Positions 34,386-44,173 of a stretch of 64,000 bases of DNA are shown piece after piece (the first letter of the stretch is position 1; every line of letters starts with the position of its first letter). The stretch covers positions 1 to 64,000 of the forward strand of contig JACSSC010000034.1 in NCBI GenBank assembly GCA_014879445.1. Reading direction: 5' to 3'. The position numbers and the translations under genes are program-made. The notes beneath the pieces were generated by a model. The model did not search any database. It saw only the letters and a list, made by a program, of their open reading frames with translations, and had not been told where the DNA came from. The DNA comes from Candidatus Competibacteraceae bacterium. Lineage in GTDB: Bacteria > Bacteroidota > Bacteroidia > CAIKAF01.

Positions 34386-35399
34386 CTATTTGTTCTTTTC
34401 TACTAAATCAGGCGTGCCTGGCAACTCCAAACTCTCCATCATTATATCCATTATCGCCGAATAATATAACTCATTCTGTACAGGATATTCCCACATTACT
34501 TCATAATCAACTTTCATGTTACCTTCAACCCTCCTAAATATAAACTTTTTAAACGCCATTTCTCGTTTAACACCGGAAAACAATTCCATATCATATGTAC
34601 CACTATGCTGATAATATATTTCTCCGCTTTTCCCTTTCATTGATAGTGTTTTTATTTTAATAGCTGGATATTTCGACGTGTTTTTTTTCCATACATCACG
34701 TTCAGCATCTGTTTTTGATTTTAATGAAATGCTGTCATTAGCTAAAGCATGAGAGAAGTTAACAAAACAACGTCCATCATGAATTTGGGCAAAATTAGCT
34801 TCGCCTTGCATTTCCCCTGCACTCCAAAAATCAGGATATTCGATGCTCATTCGAAGGGGGGCGGCATGTTGATATTTTTTGTACCGAAAGGGCTTGTAGC
34901 GCAGCGAAGAAATCATGTTTTCTTGAATAGGAGCATATGAGGCCACGTTTCTTTCACCTATTTCAAAGAAAAAAAGCATACAATTGACAGATTGGTTTAC
35001 ATAAAAATATACTAGATAAATAGTGGAAATATATCTTTTATCATCTTGTGTCATAAATGAAAGCGAAAGCTTCTCTGCTCGGTGTTGGCCCATTGTTCCA
35101 CTACCCGACTCGCTTACTTGCAAGTTGCTTATGGATGGATCATCATATATTCGTAACATCAAATAGCGCAAACTGTCTGATGTAAATCTTGGTGATACCT
35201 TGTAAAGATTGATATTAAATTCAGTTCCCACGTTTTTATCGTACAACAGCCAAGATTTTTTTCCTGATTTTTCCATTACAAATTCATTGGGATAGTCAAA
35301 TTCGACTGGGAAATCAGGAAATGAAAAAGTGATTAACTGCTGTGCTTTTACACACAGCCCTAATAATAAAACTACAAACATTGATACTAAACCTCGCAT
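34386..35399 (-). CDS. Exported protein of unknown function
   Basis: A 337-residue protein with a signal peptide from ATG 35399 (MRGLVSMFVVLLLGLCVKA, cut near KAQQ). The mature part alternates predicted strands and short helices and has no cysteines or recognised catalytic motif. The segment FSFPDFPVEFDYPNEFVMEK and a second EYPDFWSAGEMQGEANFAQI suggest two related domains of about 150 residues, both with a phenylalanine/aspartate-proline pattern like PsbP/PrcB-type folds. The longer start at 35456 would add 19 residues overlapping the divergent transporter gene and is rejected. Function is unknown. Confidence 0.65.
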   Translation of the reverse strand: MRGLVSMFVVLLLGLCVKAQQLITFSFPDFPVEFDYPNEFVMEKSGKKSWLLYDKNVGTEFNINLYKVSPRFTSDSLRYLMLRIYDDPSISNLQVSESGSGTMGQHRAEKLSLSFMTQDDKRYISTIYLVYFYVNQSVNCMLFFFEIGERNVASYAPIQENMISSLRYKPFRYKKYQHAAPLRMSIEYPDFWSAGEMQGEANFAQIHDGRCFVNFSHALANDSISLKSKTDAERDVWKKNTSKYPAIKIKTLSMKGKSGEIYYQHSGTYDMELFSGVKREMAFKKFIFRRVEGNMKVDYEVMWEYPVQNELYYSAIMDIMMESLELPGTPDLVEKNK

Positions 35400-35527
35400 A
35401 AAACCAGCTTTAATCAATTTATTAAACAAAGATAAGGCCATAAATAATGCTGGCAAATATTCATACTAAATGTTTCATAATTCATTTGTATTGTTTCATC
35501 TTTGCATTGGTATTTATAACGCTTCGC

Positions 35528-36406
35528 TTGGCCGATTTATCACAAAAAAAATTGCAATACGCTACACTACTCATACTGGGATTAACTTGGGGTAGTAGTT
35601 TTATATTAATGAAACAGGGGCTTCAGTCCTTTAGTCCAATGGAGGTGGCGCTCATTCGTATATCGTCTAGCTTTCTGTTTTTATTGCCATGGATGATCCG
35701 GCTTTACAAAAAAATTCCTCGAAACAAGGTTCGATATCTTTTTATTTCTGGGTTGTTTGGAAATGGAATTCCTGCTTTACTTTTTGCTACTGCTCAAACA
35801 CAGATAGATAGTTCGCTTGCAGGAATATTAAATGCAACAACGCCTATTTTTACTTTAATTGTGGGCGGCCTGTTTTTTGGTCTGATGATTCAAAAACATG
35901 CTGTGATTGGCCTTATTATTGGCTTAATAGGCACGATATATCTCATTTATTTTTCAAAAGGAATTGGTTCTTCGCATAACTATTTTTACACCATAATGCC
36001 GGTTATTGCCGCACTTTGTTATGGCCTTTCTTCTAATATCATCAAGTCGCGACTACAGTCCTTATCGCCTATTATGGTAACCGGTGGCGCTTTGAGCTTT
36101 ATGGGACCCCCCTCCATCGCTATTCTTCTTTTATTTACCGATGTGCCAACACAAATTATTAGTCACAATCAACATTTACAAAACTTTGCGTGGTTGCTAT
36201 TATTAGGCATTGTAGGCACTTCGTTAGCCGTTTTGATATTTAACTATTTGATAAAACAAACTACCGTATTATTTGCCGCTTCTGTAACATATCTAATACC
36301 CATTTTTGCTATGGCATGGGGTCTAATACTGGGCGAAAGCATTACCATTCATTATTTCTTAGGAATAGTGATCATCTTAAGCGGTGTATATATTGCCAAT
36401 CGCTAA
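35528..36406 (+). CDS. EamA/DMT family membrane transporter
   Basis: A 292-residue inner-membrane protein with ten transmembrane segments in two EamA repeats, from the drug/metabolite transporter superfamily. Repeat 1 contains LGLTWGSSFILMKQGL and NATTPIFTLIVGG; repeat 2 contains YGLSSNIIKSRLQ and YLIPIFAMAWGLILGE. Substrate is unknown. The longer frame from 35447 adds 27 hydrophobic residues with no family counterpart; TTG 35528 gives the usual length and starts just after a CATCTTTG box (one mismatch to TAnnTTTG). The alternative start cannot be excluded. Confidence 0.82.
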   Translation: MADLSQKKLQYATLLILGLTWGSSFILMKQGLQSFSPMEVALIRISSSFLFLLPWMIRLYKKIPRNKVRYLFISGLFGNGIPALLFATAQTQIDSSLAGILNATTPIFTLIVGGLFFGLMIQKHAVIGLIIGLIGTIYLIYFSKGIGSSHNYFYTIMPVIAALCYGLSSNIIKSRLQSLSPIMVTGGALSFMGPPSIAILLLFTDVPTQIISHNQHLQNFAWLLLLGIVGTSLAVLIFNYLIKQTTVLFAASVTYLIPIFAMAWGLILGESITIHYFLGIVIILSGVYIANR

Positions 36407-36412
36407 AATTGA

Positions 36413-38734
36413 TTATTGAACAATAAGGCGCTTAGTAGTGCGTCCGGTTGAGGTGCTCACTTCAACCAAATAAACACCAGAAGGCAGCGCTACGGGCTGA
36501 ACAAAAGTGTTATTGCCCTGTTGAACAGCTTGCCGTCGGCTTAAAATTTCCCTTCCGGTCATATCAATCACACGGATGTTTGCTTGGTCGTTTGTCTGGC
36601 TATATACATTTATCGAAAATGCGTCAATCGTGGGATTAGGGTATAGTGTAAAATGCACACTTTGTTCGAATTGCTCAACAGAGGTTCCTCCTGATGTATT
36701 GCAAGGAAGTGTTGGATTGCTAATATAAGTCATTGTTTTAAAGTCAATATAACAAACCCAATCGGGATGGTCCACAAATGGATTCCTGTTTCCCTGCAAG
36801 CTGTCAAGATAATCGTTGCGTGCAATGTCAACTCGTGTTGGAGGATAGGCAAAATGCCAATCTTTTAACACTTGCTGATTCTGAGGATAGTTGATATTAT
36901 AGGAAACGCCTGCAGCACAAACCTCTCCTATCGGGGCATCTAGATTCCATGTGTTTCCATTTACGGTATTATAACACACCGTCATGTAAAACATGGCCCG
37001 AGCTGCGGCACCCTTATGTTCATCACGGGGCTCGTACACCCTGTTGCCGGCTGTATCTAAACCCATAACACCTTGTTGGTAAGAAATAATGGGTGAAACT
37101 ACCTCGCCAAGCGGATAATTACAGCGAGCTTCGTTTACGTTGCTTTGCAATGCTGGATACAGATGGTGCTGGTCGTTATACTCTGGTTTTTCTGGATTGT
37201 CGGCAGGAAAAGTGGGCATCCAGCTATGTGGAAAAGTATGTTCCCGGCTTGTTCCGGTAGCGCCAAAATCAAAGGGCTGATTAAATAAGATTGGAGCGCC
37301 GCTATAAGAGCAGTTAAACACCTTGTTGAACGTGTTGGCTCCTTGCACCACAAAGGTATCACGTGTTACAAAACCATCAATCATTGTGTTGCGGTAGTTG
37401 CTGTAAAATACAGAAGAGTGTGGGTTAATCACAGCGTGAAGCTGCGAGATAAAAGATGTTGAAAGGGGGTCAACCGTGCTGTATTCTGTAGGAGAAACCA
37501 TGGTTGGCGGAGACGTGACTGAGCCGGTAAGTAAGGAGGTTGTTTGATAAGAAACCGCACTACTTCCTCCGGCATTATATGGCACTACTGCAAAATGATA
37601 GGTTGTGTTGGCTAACACCCATCGTGGCCAAAAAGTAGTTGTGGATGCGCCACCCTTGCCATTATAAACCACTTTGGCATTGCCTATGGTTTGGCCCACT
37701 ATATAATTGGTTCCGTTGGAAGGTGTTGTGCTGACCGGTGCGCCTTCGCTACGCAATACCAAGTATCCGCCGTAATAGTCAACGGTTGTATTGGTAAAAG
37801 ACACAATCGTGCGATATGTTTTATTAACAGGGAAGGTTAAATTAGTTGCAGCTCCGGGTGCTGTTGCATAATTTCCTCCTACAGCATACAGGTTAACAAC
37901 ATAAATAGCATCTCCATAGGCGTCGTCCGATGTAATCGTAAGTTGGGCCGTTCGTGTTCCTGCCCCACCGGGTGTAAACTGTAATGTAAGTGCCTCATTA
38001 TTTTGTGACGAAATGATCAATGGAAATGAAGGAGAAACAATAGAAAAATCTGACGCATTCGTGCCACTAACAGAAATGTTAGCCACCGTGAGATTTGATA
38101 AGCTGGCATTTCGCATTACAAAATTCATAGGTGTAGAAACGGCAACGGGACTACTTACAGGCGATGAATAGCCCCCATTAATTATCACCAGCGAGTTTTC
38201 TTCAACTTTTATTTTAGGATTTGTTAGCAATGGCTCACGTACTTTGATATCATCAATGGCAATGTTGTACCCTGATGTTTTAGAGGAAAAGAAAAAACGA
38301 ACGTATCTGACATTGGGGTCTGTAACTAAAACACTATCATAATTACAAGCAGGAGATAATGGAATTTGTGACCCAGAATAGGTTTTCAGCGTATTCCAAG
38401 ACGACCCGTTTGTTGATTCTTGTACTGTAAATGTTCCCTGCCATGGGCTGCTTGTTCCTGTTCCAATTATGCTGTATGATACAGTGCCTGGTTGTGTTGA
38501 TGTGTTTACGACAATGCTTTCATTGGTAGCATCTAATCTGGCCGCTGCCGTACCCTCACACACTTGCTGAGAGCTAGTATAAAATTGTGATGTTCCACTA
38601 ATCTGCCAGTTATGCGTCCACCCAACTGGCGGTTGCCCGTCACAATTCCATGAGGTAGGAATCGGCGTTTGTGCCAATAAAGTAAATGCTGGAGCCAAGA
38701 GAAGCCCCAATAGAAGAGATTTTTTTTGTTTCAT
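36413..38734 (-). CDS. T9SS-secreted endonuclease I family nuclease
   Basis: A 773-residue secreted nuclease. From ATG 38734 the signal peptide is MKQKKSLLLGLLLAPAFTL and beyond. A beta domain (about 25-170) and HYDIN/ASPM-like Ig domains (about 185-300) precede an endonuclease I (NucM/EndA-type) domain from about 430 to 690. Its active-site block REHTFPHSWMPTF and NDQHHLYPALQSNVNEAR (the N-x-x-R and His general base region) and the terminal block DSLQGNRNPFVDHP are intact. A type A T9SS sorting domain ends the protein (HFTLYPNPTIDAFSIN onward). It should cut DNA outside the cell. It is the last gene of the four-gene operon 36413-43029. Confidence 0.9.
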   Translation of the reverse strand: MKQKKSLLLGLLLAPAFTLLAQTPIPTSWNCDGQPPVGWTHNWQISGTSQFYTSSQQVCEGTAAARLDATNESIVVNTSTQPGTVSYSIIGTGTSSPWQGTFTVQESTNGSSWNTLKTYSGSQIPLSPACNYDSVLVTDPNVRYVRFFFSSKTSGYNIAIDDIKVREPLLTNPKIKVEENSLVIINGGYSSPVSSPVAVSTPMNFVMRNASLSNLTVANISVSGTNASDFSIVSPSFPLIISSQNNEALTLQFTPGGAGTRTAQLTITSDDAYGDAIYVVNLYAVGGNYATAPGAATNLTFPVNKTYRTIVSFTNTTVDYYGGYLVLRSEGAPVSTTPSNGTNYIVGQTIGNAKVVYNGKGGASTTTFWPRWVLANTTYHFAVVPYNAGGSSAVSYQTTSLLTGSVTSPPTMVSPTEYSTVDPLSTSFISQLHAVINPHSSVFYSNYRNTMIDGFVTRDTFVVQGANTFNKVFNCSYSGAPILFNQPFDFGATGTSREHTFPHSWMPTFPADNPEKPEYNDQHHLYPALQSNVNEARCNYPLGEVVSPIISYQQGVMGLDTAGNRVYEPRDEHKGAAARAMFYMTVCYNTVNGNTWNLDAPIGEVCAAGVSYNINYPQNQQVLKDWHFAYPPTRVDIARNDYLDSLQGNRNPFVDHPDWVCYIDFKTMTYISNPTLPCNTSGGTSVEQFEQSVHFTLYPNPTIDAFSINVYSQTNDQANIRVIDMTGREILSRRQAVQQGNNTFVQPVALPSGVYLVEVSTSTGRTTKRLIVQ

Positions 38735-38753
38735 GATTTCAATATTCAAGTAA

Positions 38754-39182
38754 TTATAATCTATTTGCTTGGATTAAAAGGGAGTCGGCAAATCGTTCAA
38801 GCTGCAATTCCTGTTGATTGAGTGCTCGTATAAAAAATCGTTGTTGTTTAAAAACTTTGGTAAAGTTAGGAATATTTATGTTGGCGTCTATAAAAGCAAT
38901 CTCGTCATCTTTGATGGTAAAATTGAGTTTTGCCGAGTCGGGAGTTGTGGGATTTAAATCAAGATATTTAAACCATAGTTTACATGTGGCGGTATAGGCA
39001 TCTTCGCATGGCTGAAAAGAAAGAAACTGTGGAACTGAATCGGGTTGTATGATGGTGGTGTCGCCTTGATAAAATAGTATCTGCCACTCCCCTTTTAGCT
39101 TATCTACGTTTTGTTGTGATGGGTTACAAGCACAAAGCGCGAATAAAATTAAAAGAAACGGTATAATCTGTTTGAATTGCAT
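38754..39182 (-). CDS. Small lipoprotein in the nuclease/TonB operon
   Basis: A 142-residue lipoprotein with lipobox ALCAC (Cys19) and a mature domain beginning KLKGEWQILFYQGDT, a lipocalin-like pattern. The body has alternating strands and ends QLERFADSLLIQANRL. It lies between the TonB-dependent receptor (9 bp upstream) and the nuclease gene (about 19 bp downstream), so it is likely a partner of one of them, for example a surface or periplasmic ligand-binding component. No ligand can be named. Confidence 0.68.
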   Translation of the reverse strand: MQFKQIIPFLLILFALCACNPSQQNVDKLKGEWQILFYQGDTTIIQPDSVPQFLSFQPCEDAYTATCKLWFKYLDLNPTTPDSAKLNFTIKDDEIAFIDANINIPNFTKVFKQQRFFIRALNQQELQLERFADSLLIQANRL

Positions 39183-39191
39183 AATAGATTC

Positions 39192-41945
39192 TTAAAAAGT
39201 TATCTGTAGCGACCCCATATATCTGAATCCCAAACCAATATTAACTGCAGCACCTCCGGCGCTGAAAGTATTGGGTACAATACCCCCATCAAAAGCATCG
39301 GCAATGTAAAAATGATTGGTAAGATTCATGAAATGTGCTCGTATATCAAATTTGATTTTTTTCGCCTTGAAACCATATCCCATATTAAGATTCATTAAGT
39401 AGAAATCGGGAATACGCCATGGCTGTCTTCCGGCATGAGGGGCAAAACCGGTCTGCGGATTCACTTTATAGCTGGATGCATTATAGTTGGCATAAAAATG
39501 TGTAAAGAAAATAACCTCCGGTGCGATGTATAATCCTTTGATGGGCATTATACGAATTATTGCCGCATATTGATGCTGGGGCTGGTCGCCAACTTTCACA
39601 TCACGCAGGTCAATTTGGTATAATCCATTAGGAACTTGATTCCCCAACTCGTCAAGCGTTTGAGCTGCGCCAATACTGTTCCAGTGCCAGTCGCCAATCG
39701 AAATGCTTCCTTCTAGTGATAATTGCTTAATCGGCTTATATACAAAATCTAACTCAAGACCCATGTGCACAGCTTCCAGTCCATTTACGTTAACCGATAC
39801 AAAGTTGCCATTTTGGTCAGGAAGGGTTGTGCGTTCTGGTTTGTTCATCCACCACGTATAATATCCGTTCAGGTTCAATGCAAATTTTTTATATTGTATG
39901 GTGTATCCGAGCTCAAAGGATGCCAGATTCTCGTTTTGTGCATCGTTTACTCTATCGTTGGAATTAAGCACTAAGAAAGTCATGTAGGGTGCTCTAGAAA
40001 AATAGCCAACATTAAAAAACACATTATGGCTTTTATGTAGTTTGAAGTTCATCCCTCCTTTTACTGTATAGCCCATTCGACCAAAATATCCTGACTGATT
40101 ATATTCCAATTCTTTTGTGTCGCGTGTATATATATTTCCGTTGTGCGAAATAGTGTCGTAATATCCTATATTAAAAGTAGTATCTGCTAAATGCAGTTGT
40201 TTTTTTGCAAATAGATTGGTCTGGTTATATCCGGTTACCGCACCGCTCATGTTTACAAAACTACTGAATACCGGATGTTTGTATTCAAGCATAACAAATC
40301 CACCGCCCCATAAAATATCTCTTCTGAGATTTTGGCGAATACGATCTCCCTCTACTACATACCCTTTTGAGGCGATGTTGGGATCTGGGTTCTGCACAGA
40401 AAGGTCGCCCCCTAACAAATCATAAACGGTACTAAATACGCTCCCCCTAAAATACCTGAAATCAATACCGCCTGATAAATTCAAACGATTATTAATAGCA
40501 TAATCAAACGTGCTTAAAGCACCAATCCAGGTATGCTCATTGTGGTTTTTTCTAATGAAATTTGATGATTTTTGCACTGTATCGTTAGAGCCGGGCAAAA
40601 TATATATATTAAACGGACTATACGCATTTCCGTCATAAATGGCCTGCAGATTCAATTGTCCGGTACTATCTAGCGCCACCGACGAAGTATTGTCGAGTTG
40701 TGTGCCGCCTCCAATGCCCAAAGAAGCATACACAATGGCAGAAACATAGAATTTGTCAGAAACTTTTATAAAGTCCTTTAAGAAAAACAATGGTTTATGA
40801 TAATGATTTTGTGTACTGCTTAGCTTTTCAAGTGGGGCGTCAATTCCATTTTGATCAGGGCGGGTTCTTCTAACATATCCCCACCCTTGGTTATACCGCC
40901 AGTTGCGCTCTTTAACTGAGGCGTTGGTATCAACCCCCAATGATAGTGCATAGTTTTTATCATATGCCTCAATACTAAAATCATACAAATAAGAGCGCTG
41001 ATCGCTCCATTGTGGTGCCCCAAATACAGTAAAGCTGAGTGTATGGTTTTTGATTTGTTTATTTACCTTGAGATAATATGAAAACCATGTGGTGGTGGTT
41101 CCATCCACCCACCCTTCATTATATTTAAATGCCAACGCTCCTTGTATGTTCCAGTTGCCTTTTAGCTTTCCCGAAGATGCGCTGAATGTGGTTTGGGCAT
41201 TGTTTCTGTTTCCATAATCTTGTCGTATTGAAAAAACGCGATCCATATCAATGCCTTGGGTAATCACATTAATGGAGCCGCCAACTGACGGGATGGCTAG
41301 CTTAGACGCCCCTAGCCCACGCTGAACTTGCATTAATCGGGTATTAACTCCCAACCCTTGCCAGTTGCTCCAATATACCCGGCCATTGTGCATATCATTC
41401 ATGGGAACTCCATCTACCAAAACCAATACATTTTGTTGGCTGAATCCACGAATACGCACTTCTGCCTGGCCATCGGTGCCTTGTCGCTGACTTACATATG
41501 TTCCAGGTGTTACATTAAGTAACATCGGCAAATCTTGTGAACCAAGCCGTTCGCGTATTTGCTCCGCTGTTACATTCGAAAAAGCAACCGGGGTTTCGCG
41601 GGGTTTTGCTAAGTCTGACACAACCTCTATCTCGTTTAACATAGTAGGCGAAAGTGAAAAATCCCAAACCTGCTTATTGTTGTTGACAATTATTTTTTCG
41701 CTTTGTGATTGATAACTGACATAGGAAACGGATAAGGTATATTCGCCATTGGGCAGCTTAATTTCGTAATATCCATCAAAGTCAGTTGCCACTCCTTTGC
41801 CTTCAGCCCATACAACGGTTGCGCCCGGAAGGGGTTCTCGGGTGGTGGCATCTACAATTTTCCCTGATATTGTGCCTTGCTGAGCATATATACCTTGACA
41901 CAAAACACCAAGAAAACACAATAGCGAAACAATATGGTGGCGCAT
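39192..41945 (-). CDS. TonB-dependent receptor with carboxypeptidase-like N-terminal domain
   Basis: A 917-residue outer-membrane receptor. Signal peptide to about residue 21; a CarboxypepD-regulatory-like beta domain (GTISGKIVDATTREPLPGA, about 24-100); a plug domain with the TonB-box-proximal RIRGFSQQNVLVLVDGVPM (about 164-182) and GGSINVITQG; then a 22-strand barrel ending in the aromatic terminal strand GFRYMGSLQITF. The substrate is not encoded in the sequence. No SusD partner follows, unlike a polysaccharide utilisation locus. Context with a secreted DNase and a lamin-tail protein makes a nucleic-acid product a candidate ligand (inference). Confidence 0.9.
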   Translation of the reverse strand: MRHHIVSLLCFLGVLCQGIYAQQGTISGKIVDATTREPLPGATVVWAEGKGVATDFDGYYEIKLPNGEYTLSVSYVSYQSQSEKIIVNNNKQVWDFSLSPTMLNEIEVVSDLAKPRETPVAFSNVTAEQIRERLGSQDLPMLLNVTPGTYVSQRQGTDGQAEVRIRGFSQQNVLVLVDGVPMNDMHNGRVYWSNWQGLGVNTRLMQVQRGLGASKLAIPSVGGSINVITQGIDMDRVFSIRQDYGNRNNAQTTFSASSGKLKGNWNIQGALAFKYNEGWVDGTTTTWFSYYLKVNKQIKNHTLSFTVFGAPQWSDQRSYLYDFSIEAYDKNYALSLGVDTNASVKERNWRYNQGWGYVRRTRPDQNGIDAPLEKLSSTQNHYHKPLFFLKDFIKVSDKFYVSAIVYASLGIGGGTQLDNTSSVALDSTGQLNLQAIYDGNAYSPFNIYILPGSNDTVQKSSNFIRKNHNEHTWIGALSTFDYAINNRLNLSGGIDFRYFRGSVFSTVYDLLGGDLSVQNPDPNIASKGYVVEGDRIRQNLRRDILWGGGFVMLEYKHPVFSSFVNMSGAVTGYNQTNLFAKKQLHLADTTFNIGYYDTISHNGNIYTRDTKELEYNQSGYFGRMGYTVKGGMNFKLHKSHNVFFNVGYFSRAPYMTFLVLNSNDRVNDAQNENLASFELGYTIQYKKFALNLNGYYTWWMNKPERTTLPDQNGNFVSVNVNGLEAVHMGLELDFVYKPIKQLSLEGSISIGDWHWNSIGAAQTLDELGNQVPNGLYQIDLRDVKVGDQPQHQYAAIIRIMPIKGLYIAPEVIFFTHFYANYNASSYKVNPQTGFAPHAGRQPWRIPDFYLMNLNMGYGFKAKKIKFDIRAHFMNLTNHFYIADAFDGGIVPNTFSAGGAAVNIGLGFRYMGSLQITF

Positions 41946-41955
41946 GAAGGTCGGC

Positions 41956-43029
41956 TTATTTAATAACCAGTTTTCGGGTCTTTTTCAACCCGTTGTCAAA
42001 GATGGTTTGAACCATATAAATTCCCGTAGCCAATCCTGTAAGCGGAATTTGTATTTGAGTAGAAGGTGATGCCACATATTCCCAAACAACAGCGCCTGTA
42101 AGCGTTATCAAGTCAACTCGCTGCATTGGTAGAGTGGAAGACAACATTACCCAGTCGCTGGCAGGATTAGGATATAGCACATATTTGATTTGTGATATGG
42201 CCTCTTCTTCATTTGAAAATAAAAATGAACAATGACACGTATGCACGCCCAAACTGTCAAAAGTGTTTTTGGGTATAGAGTCCCATTCAACTGAAGGGTT
42301 GAAGCCGGAAGGCACAACAGGAGGGCCTAATTGACCTGAAATTGGGTTTGTCGTTATTCCTTTTAGCACCGTAGGTTTGCGAATCATGGTATGATCTTGT
42401 GTCCAATATTGTTTGAAGTAGGGCCCCTGAATCGTTGAATTATATGTTTCGGGCATGGCAAAAAATGGAGAAAGAGCCGTCCATCCGGCAGTAGGGTTAA
42501 ACGATCCTGAGCTGTTAAGTGGTTGTTCGCCAATACAGCCAAAAATATCAACCGATACCCAACCGCTACCGGTGTTTTTTTGAAGTTCTACGGCGTCGTC
42601 GCCGTTAAAGCAAACCGTACGCGGCTGAGGTGGCACCACACTTGGGCTACAATCTGTAGTAAAAAATGTGTCTATTCGGGCTAATAAATCGGGCCAAGTA
42701 TTATTATTAGGGTCGGGGTCTGTTTGAACATTAATTCCAATCACTACCACATCAAATGGCGCAACCGTAATAGACGCCGGAAAAACAGTTACTTTGGTAG
42801 GAAAAACATCCATCACATCTGTGGGTGGTATAGGTGGCACACTCCCATTATCCCAGCGTATCAAACGATAATTTTCCAAACTAATCGGGTAGGCCGTAGG
42901 GTTATAAATTTCAATGGCTTTGTTATGCCCCGAGCCCTCAACGTATTCTGAGATAAACAAATCTGAACAATCCTGAGCAAAAATGCCAATACTTGCTGTC
43001 AAAAAAAATATTACGAATAAAGCTCTCAT
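41956..43029 (-). CDS. Lamin-tail-domain protein with T9SS sorting domain
   Basis: A 357-residue secreted protein from ATG 43029 (signal peptide MRALFVIFFLTASIGIFA). The first 130 residues form a lamin tail domain (LFISEYVEGSGHNKAIEIYN), a fold that recurs in secreted bacterial nucleases and in surface proteins and may bind nucleic acid or protein. A central segment with GDDAVELQKNTGSGWVSVDI completes the domain. A type A T9SS domain starts at about 285 (VLYPNPASDWVMLS). No catalytic residues were seen. It is the first gene of the operon, with the TonB receptor 10 bp downstream. Confidence 0.8.
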   Translation of the reverse strand: MRALFVIFFLTASIGIFAQDCSDLFISEYVEGSGHNKAIEIYNPTAYPISLENYRLIRWDNGSVPPIPPTDVMDVFPTKVTVFPASITVAPFDVVVIGINVQTDPDPNNNTWPDLLARIDTFFTTDCSPSVVPPQPRTVCFNGDDAVELQKNTGSGWVSVDIFGCIGEQPLNSSGSFNPTAGWTALSPFFAMPETYNSTIQGPYFKQYWTQDHTMIRKPTVLKGITTNPISGQLGPPVVPSGFNPSVEWDSIPKNTFDSLGVHTCHCSFLFSNEEEAISQIKYVLYPNPASDWVMLSSTLPMQRVDLITLTGAVVWEYVASPSTQIQIPLTGLATGIYMVQTIFDNGLKKTRKLVIK

Positions 43030-43180
43030 AAGTCGTGATTTTAGAAGACAAATGTACAAAGTTGGATCTACCTTGTGTATAAATAGGTTTTAAATAATTA
43101 TTAACACCATTTAACCTCCATGCAAAAAGATATGCTTTTAATAGGTATTGCAATGGAAAATCGTGTTACTTTGCAGGGTT

Positions 43181-44164
43181 ATGGGTTTTGTTGAAACATA
43201 TAGTAGGTTCAAAAACCTGGTGGATGATGAATTGGGACGATTGCAATTCTCTCATCAATCTAATTCTGAAATATACCAACCACTTGATTATATGTTGGGT
43301 ATAGGCGGTAAGCGCTTGCGTCCAGTGATGACGTTGGCTGCTTGCGAAGCCTTTGGTGGTAATATTTCTGATGCCTTGCTTCCCGCTTTGGGGTTTGAGG
43401 TATTTCATAATTTTACCCTAATTCACGATGACATTATGGATAATGCACCCCTAAGACGGGGCAAGCCAACAGTGCATCATAAGTGGAACACCAATATGGG
43501 TATATTGAGTGGCGACATGATGCTTATTAAGGCATATGAGCTAATTGGCGCTGCCAGGCCTGAACACTTACCTGCCTTGTTGCACGTATTTAACCAAATT
43601 GCAACAGCTGTTTGTGAAGGCCAGCAATTGGATATGGAATTTGAAAAAGCTATACAAATATCAATGGATGATTATTTGCGTATGGTAAAATTCAAAACAG
43701 GGGTTCTGTTAGGGGGAGCTCTTCAAGCAGGGGCTATTATGGGTGGCGCTTCAAATGAAGATGCACTACGTATGTTTCGTTTTGGCTGTAAAATTGGAAC
43801 CGCTTTTCAAATTATGGATGACTGGCTTGATACGTTTGGCGATCCTGAAAAAACCGGAAAAAGGGCTGGCGGTGATATATTAGAGAGAAAGAAAACCTTT
43901 CTTATGGTGAAAGCAAATGAAATATCTGACAAAAATCAGCGCTTTGCCTTACAGGAGATATATGTAAACGGACACAGCAATGATGAAATCATTTCAATGA
44001 CTCTTTCACTTTTTGACACATTAAACATTAGCCAAATTACCCAAGCCGAAATTCAACAACAGTATTCACAGGCCATCGAAGAGCTAAAATTTTTGCCTGT
44101 TTCGTCTGCCATGCACCTGTTTTTTAATCAGTTTGCTGAATATCTGATTCGTCGCGAATCTTGA
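43181..44164 (+). CDS. Polyprenyl diphosphate synthase
   Basis: A 327-residue prenyltransferase that elongates isoprenoid diphosphates, for the quinone side chain or another polyprenol. The first aspartate-rich motif is in HDDIMDNAPLRRGKPTVHH and the second is MDDWLDTFGDPEKTGKRAGG. GKRLRPVMTLAACEAF near the N-terminus is the IPP-binding region. The residues before the first motif (EVFHNFTLI) suggest a medium or long product, but chain length cannot be fixed by eye. The ATG at 43181 is preferred over 43148, and a TACTTTG box lies seven bases before it. It is divergent from the LTD-TonB-nuclease operon. Confidence 0.93.
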   Translation: MGFVETYSRFKNLVDDELGRLQFSHQSNSEIYQPLDYMLGIGGKRLRPVMTLAACEAFGGNISDALLPALGFEVFHNFTLIHDDIMDNAPLRRGKPTVHHKWNTNMGILSGDMMLIKAYELIGAARPEHLPALLHVFNQIATAVCEGQQLDMEFEKAIQISMDDYLRMVKFKTGVLLGGALQAGAIMGGASNEDALRMFRFGCKIGTAFQIMDDWLDTFGDPEKTGKRAGGDILERKKTFLMVKANEISDKNQRFALQEIYVNGHSNDEIISMTLSLFDTLNISQITQAEIQQQYSQAIEELKFLPVSSAMHLFFNQFAEYLIRRES

Positions 44165-44173
44165 TTTTTAATT

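Noticed and set aside
35447-35527. Extra N-terminal hydrophobic segment of the EamA transporter.
   Set aside because: It gives 11 rather than 10 membrane segments and contains a promoter-like box; the shorter form has family length.
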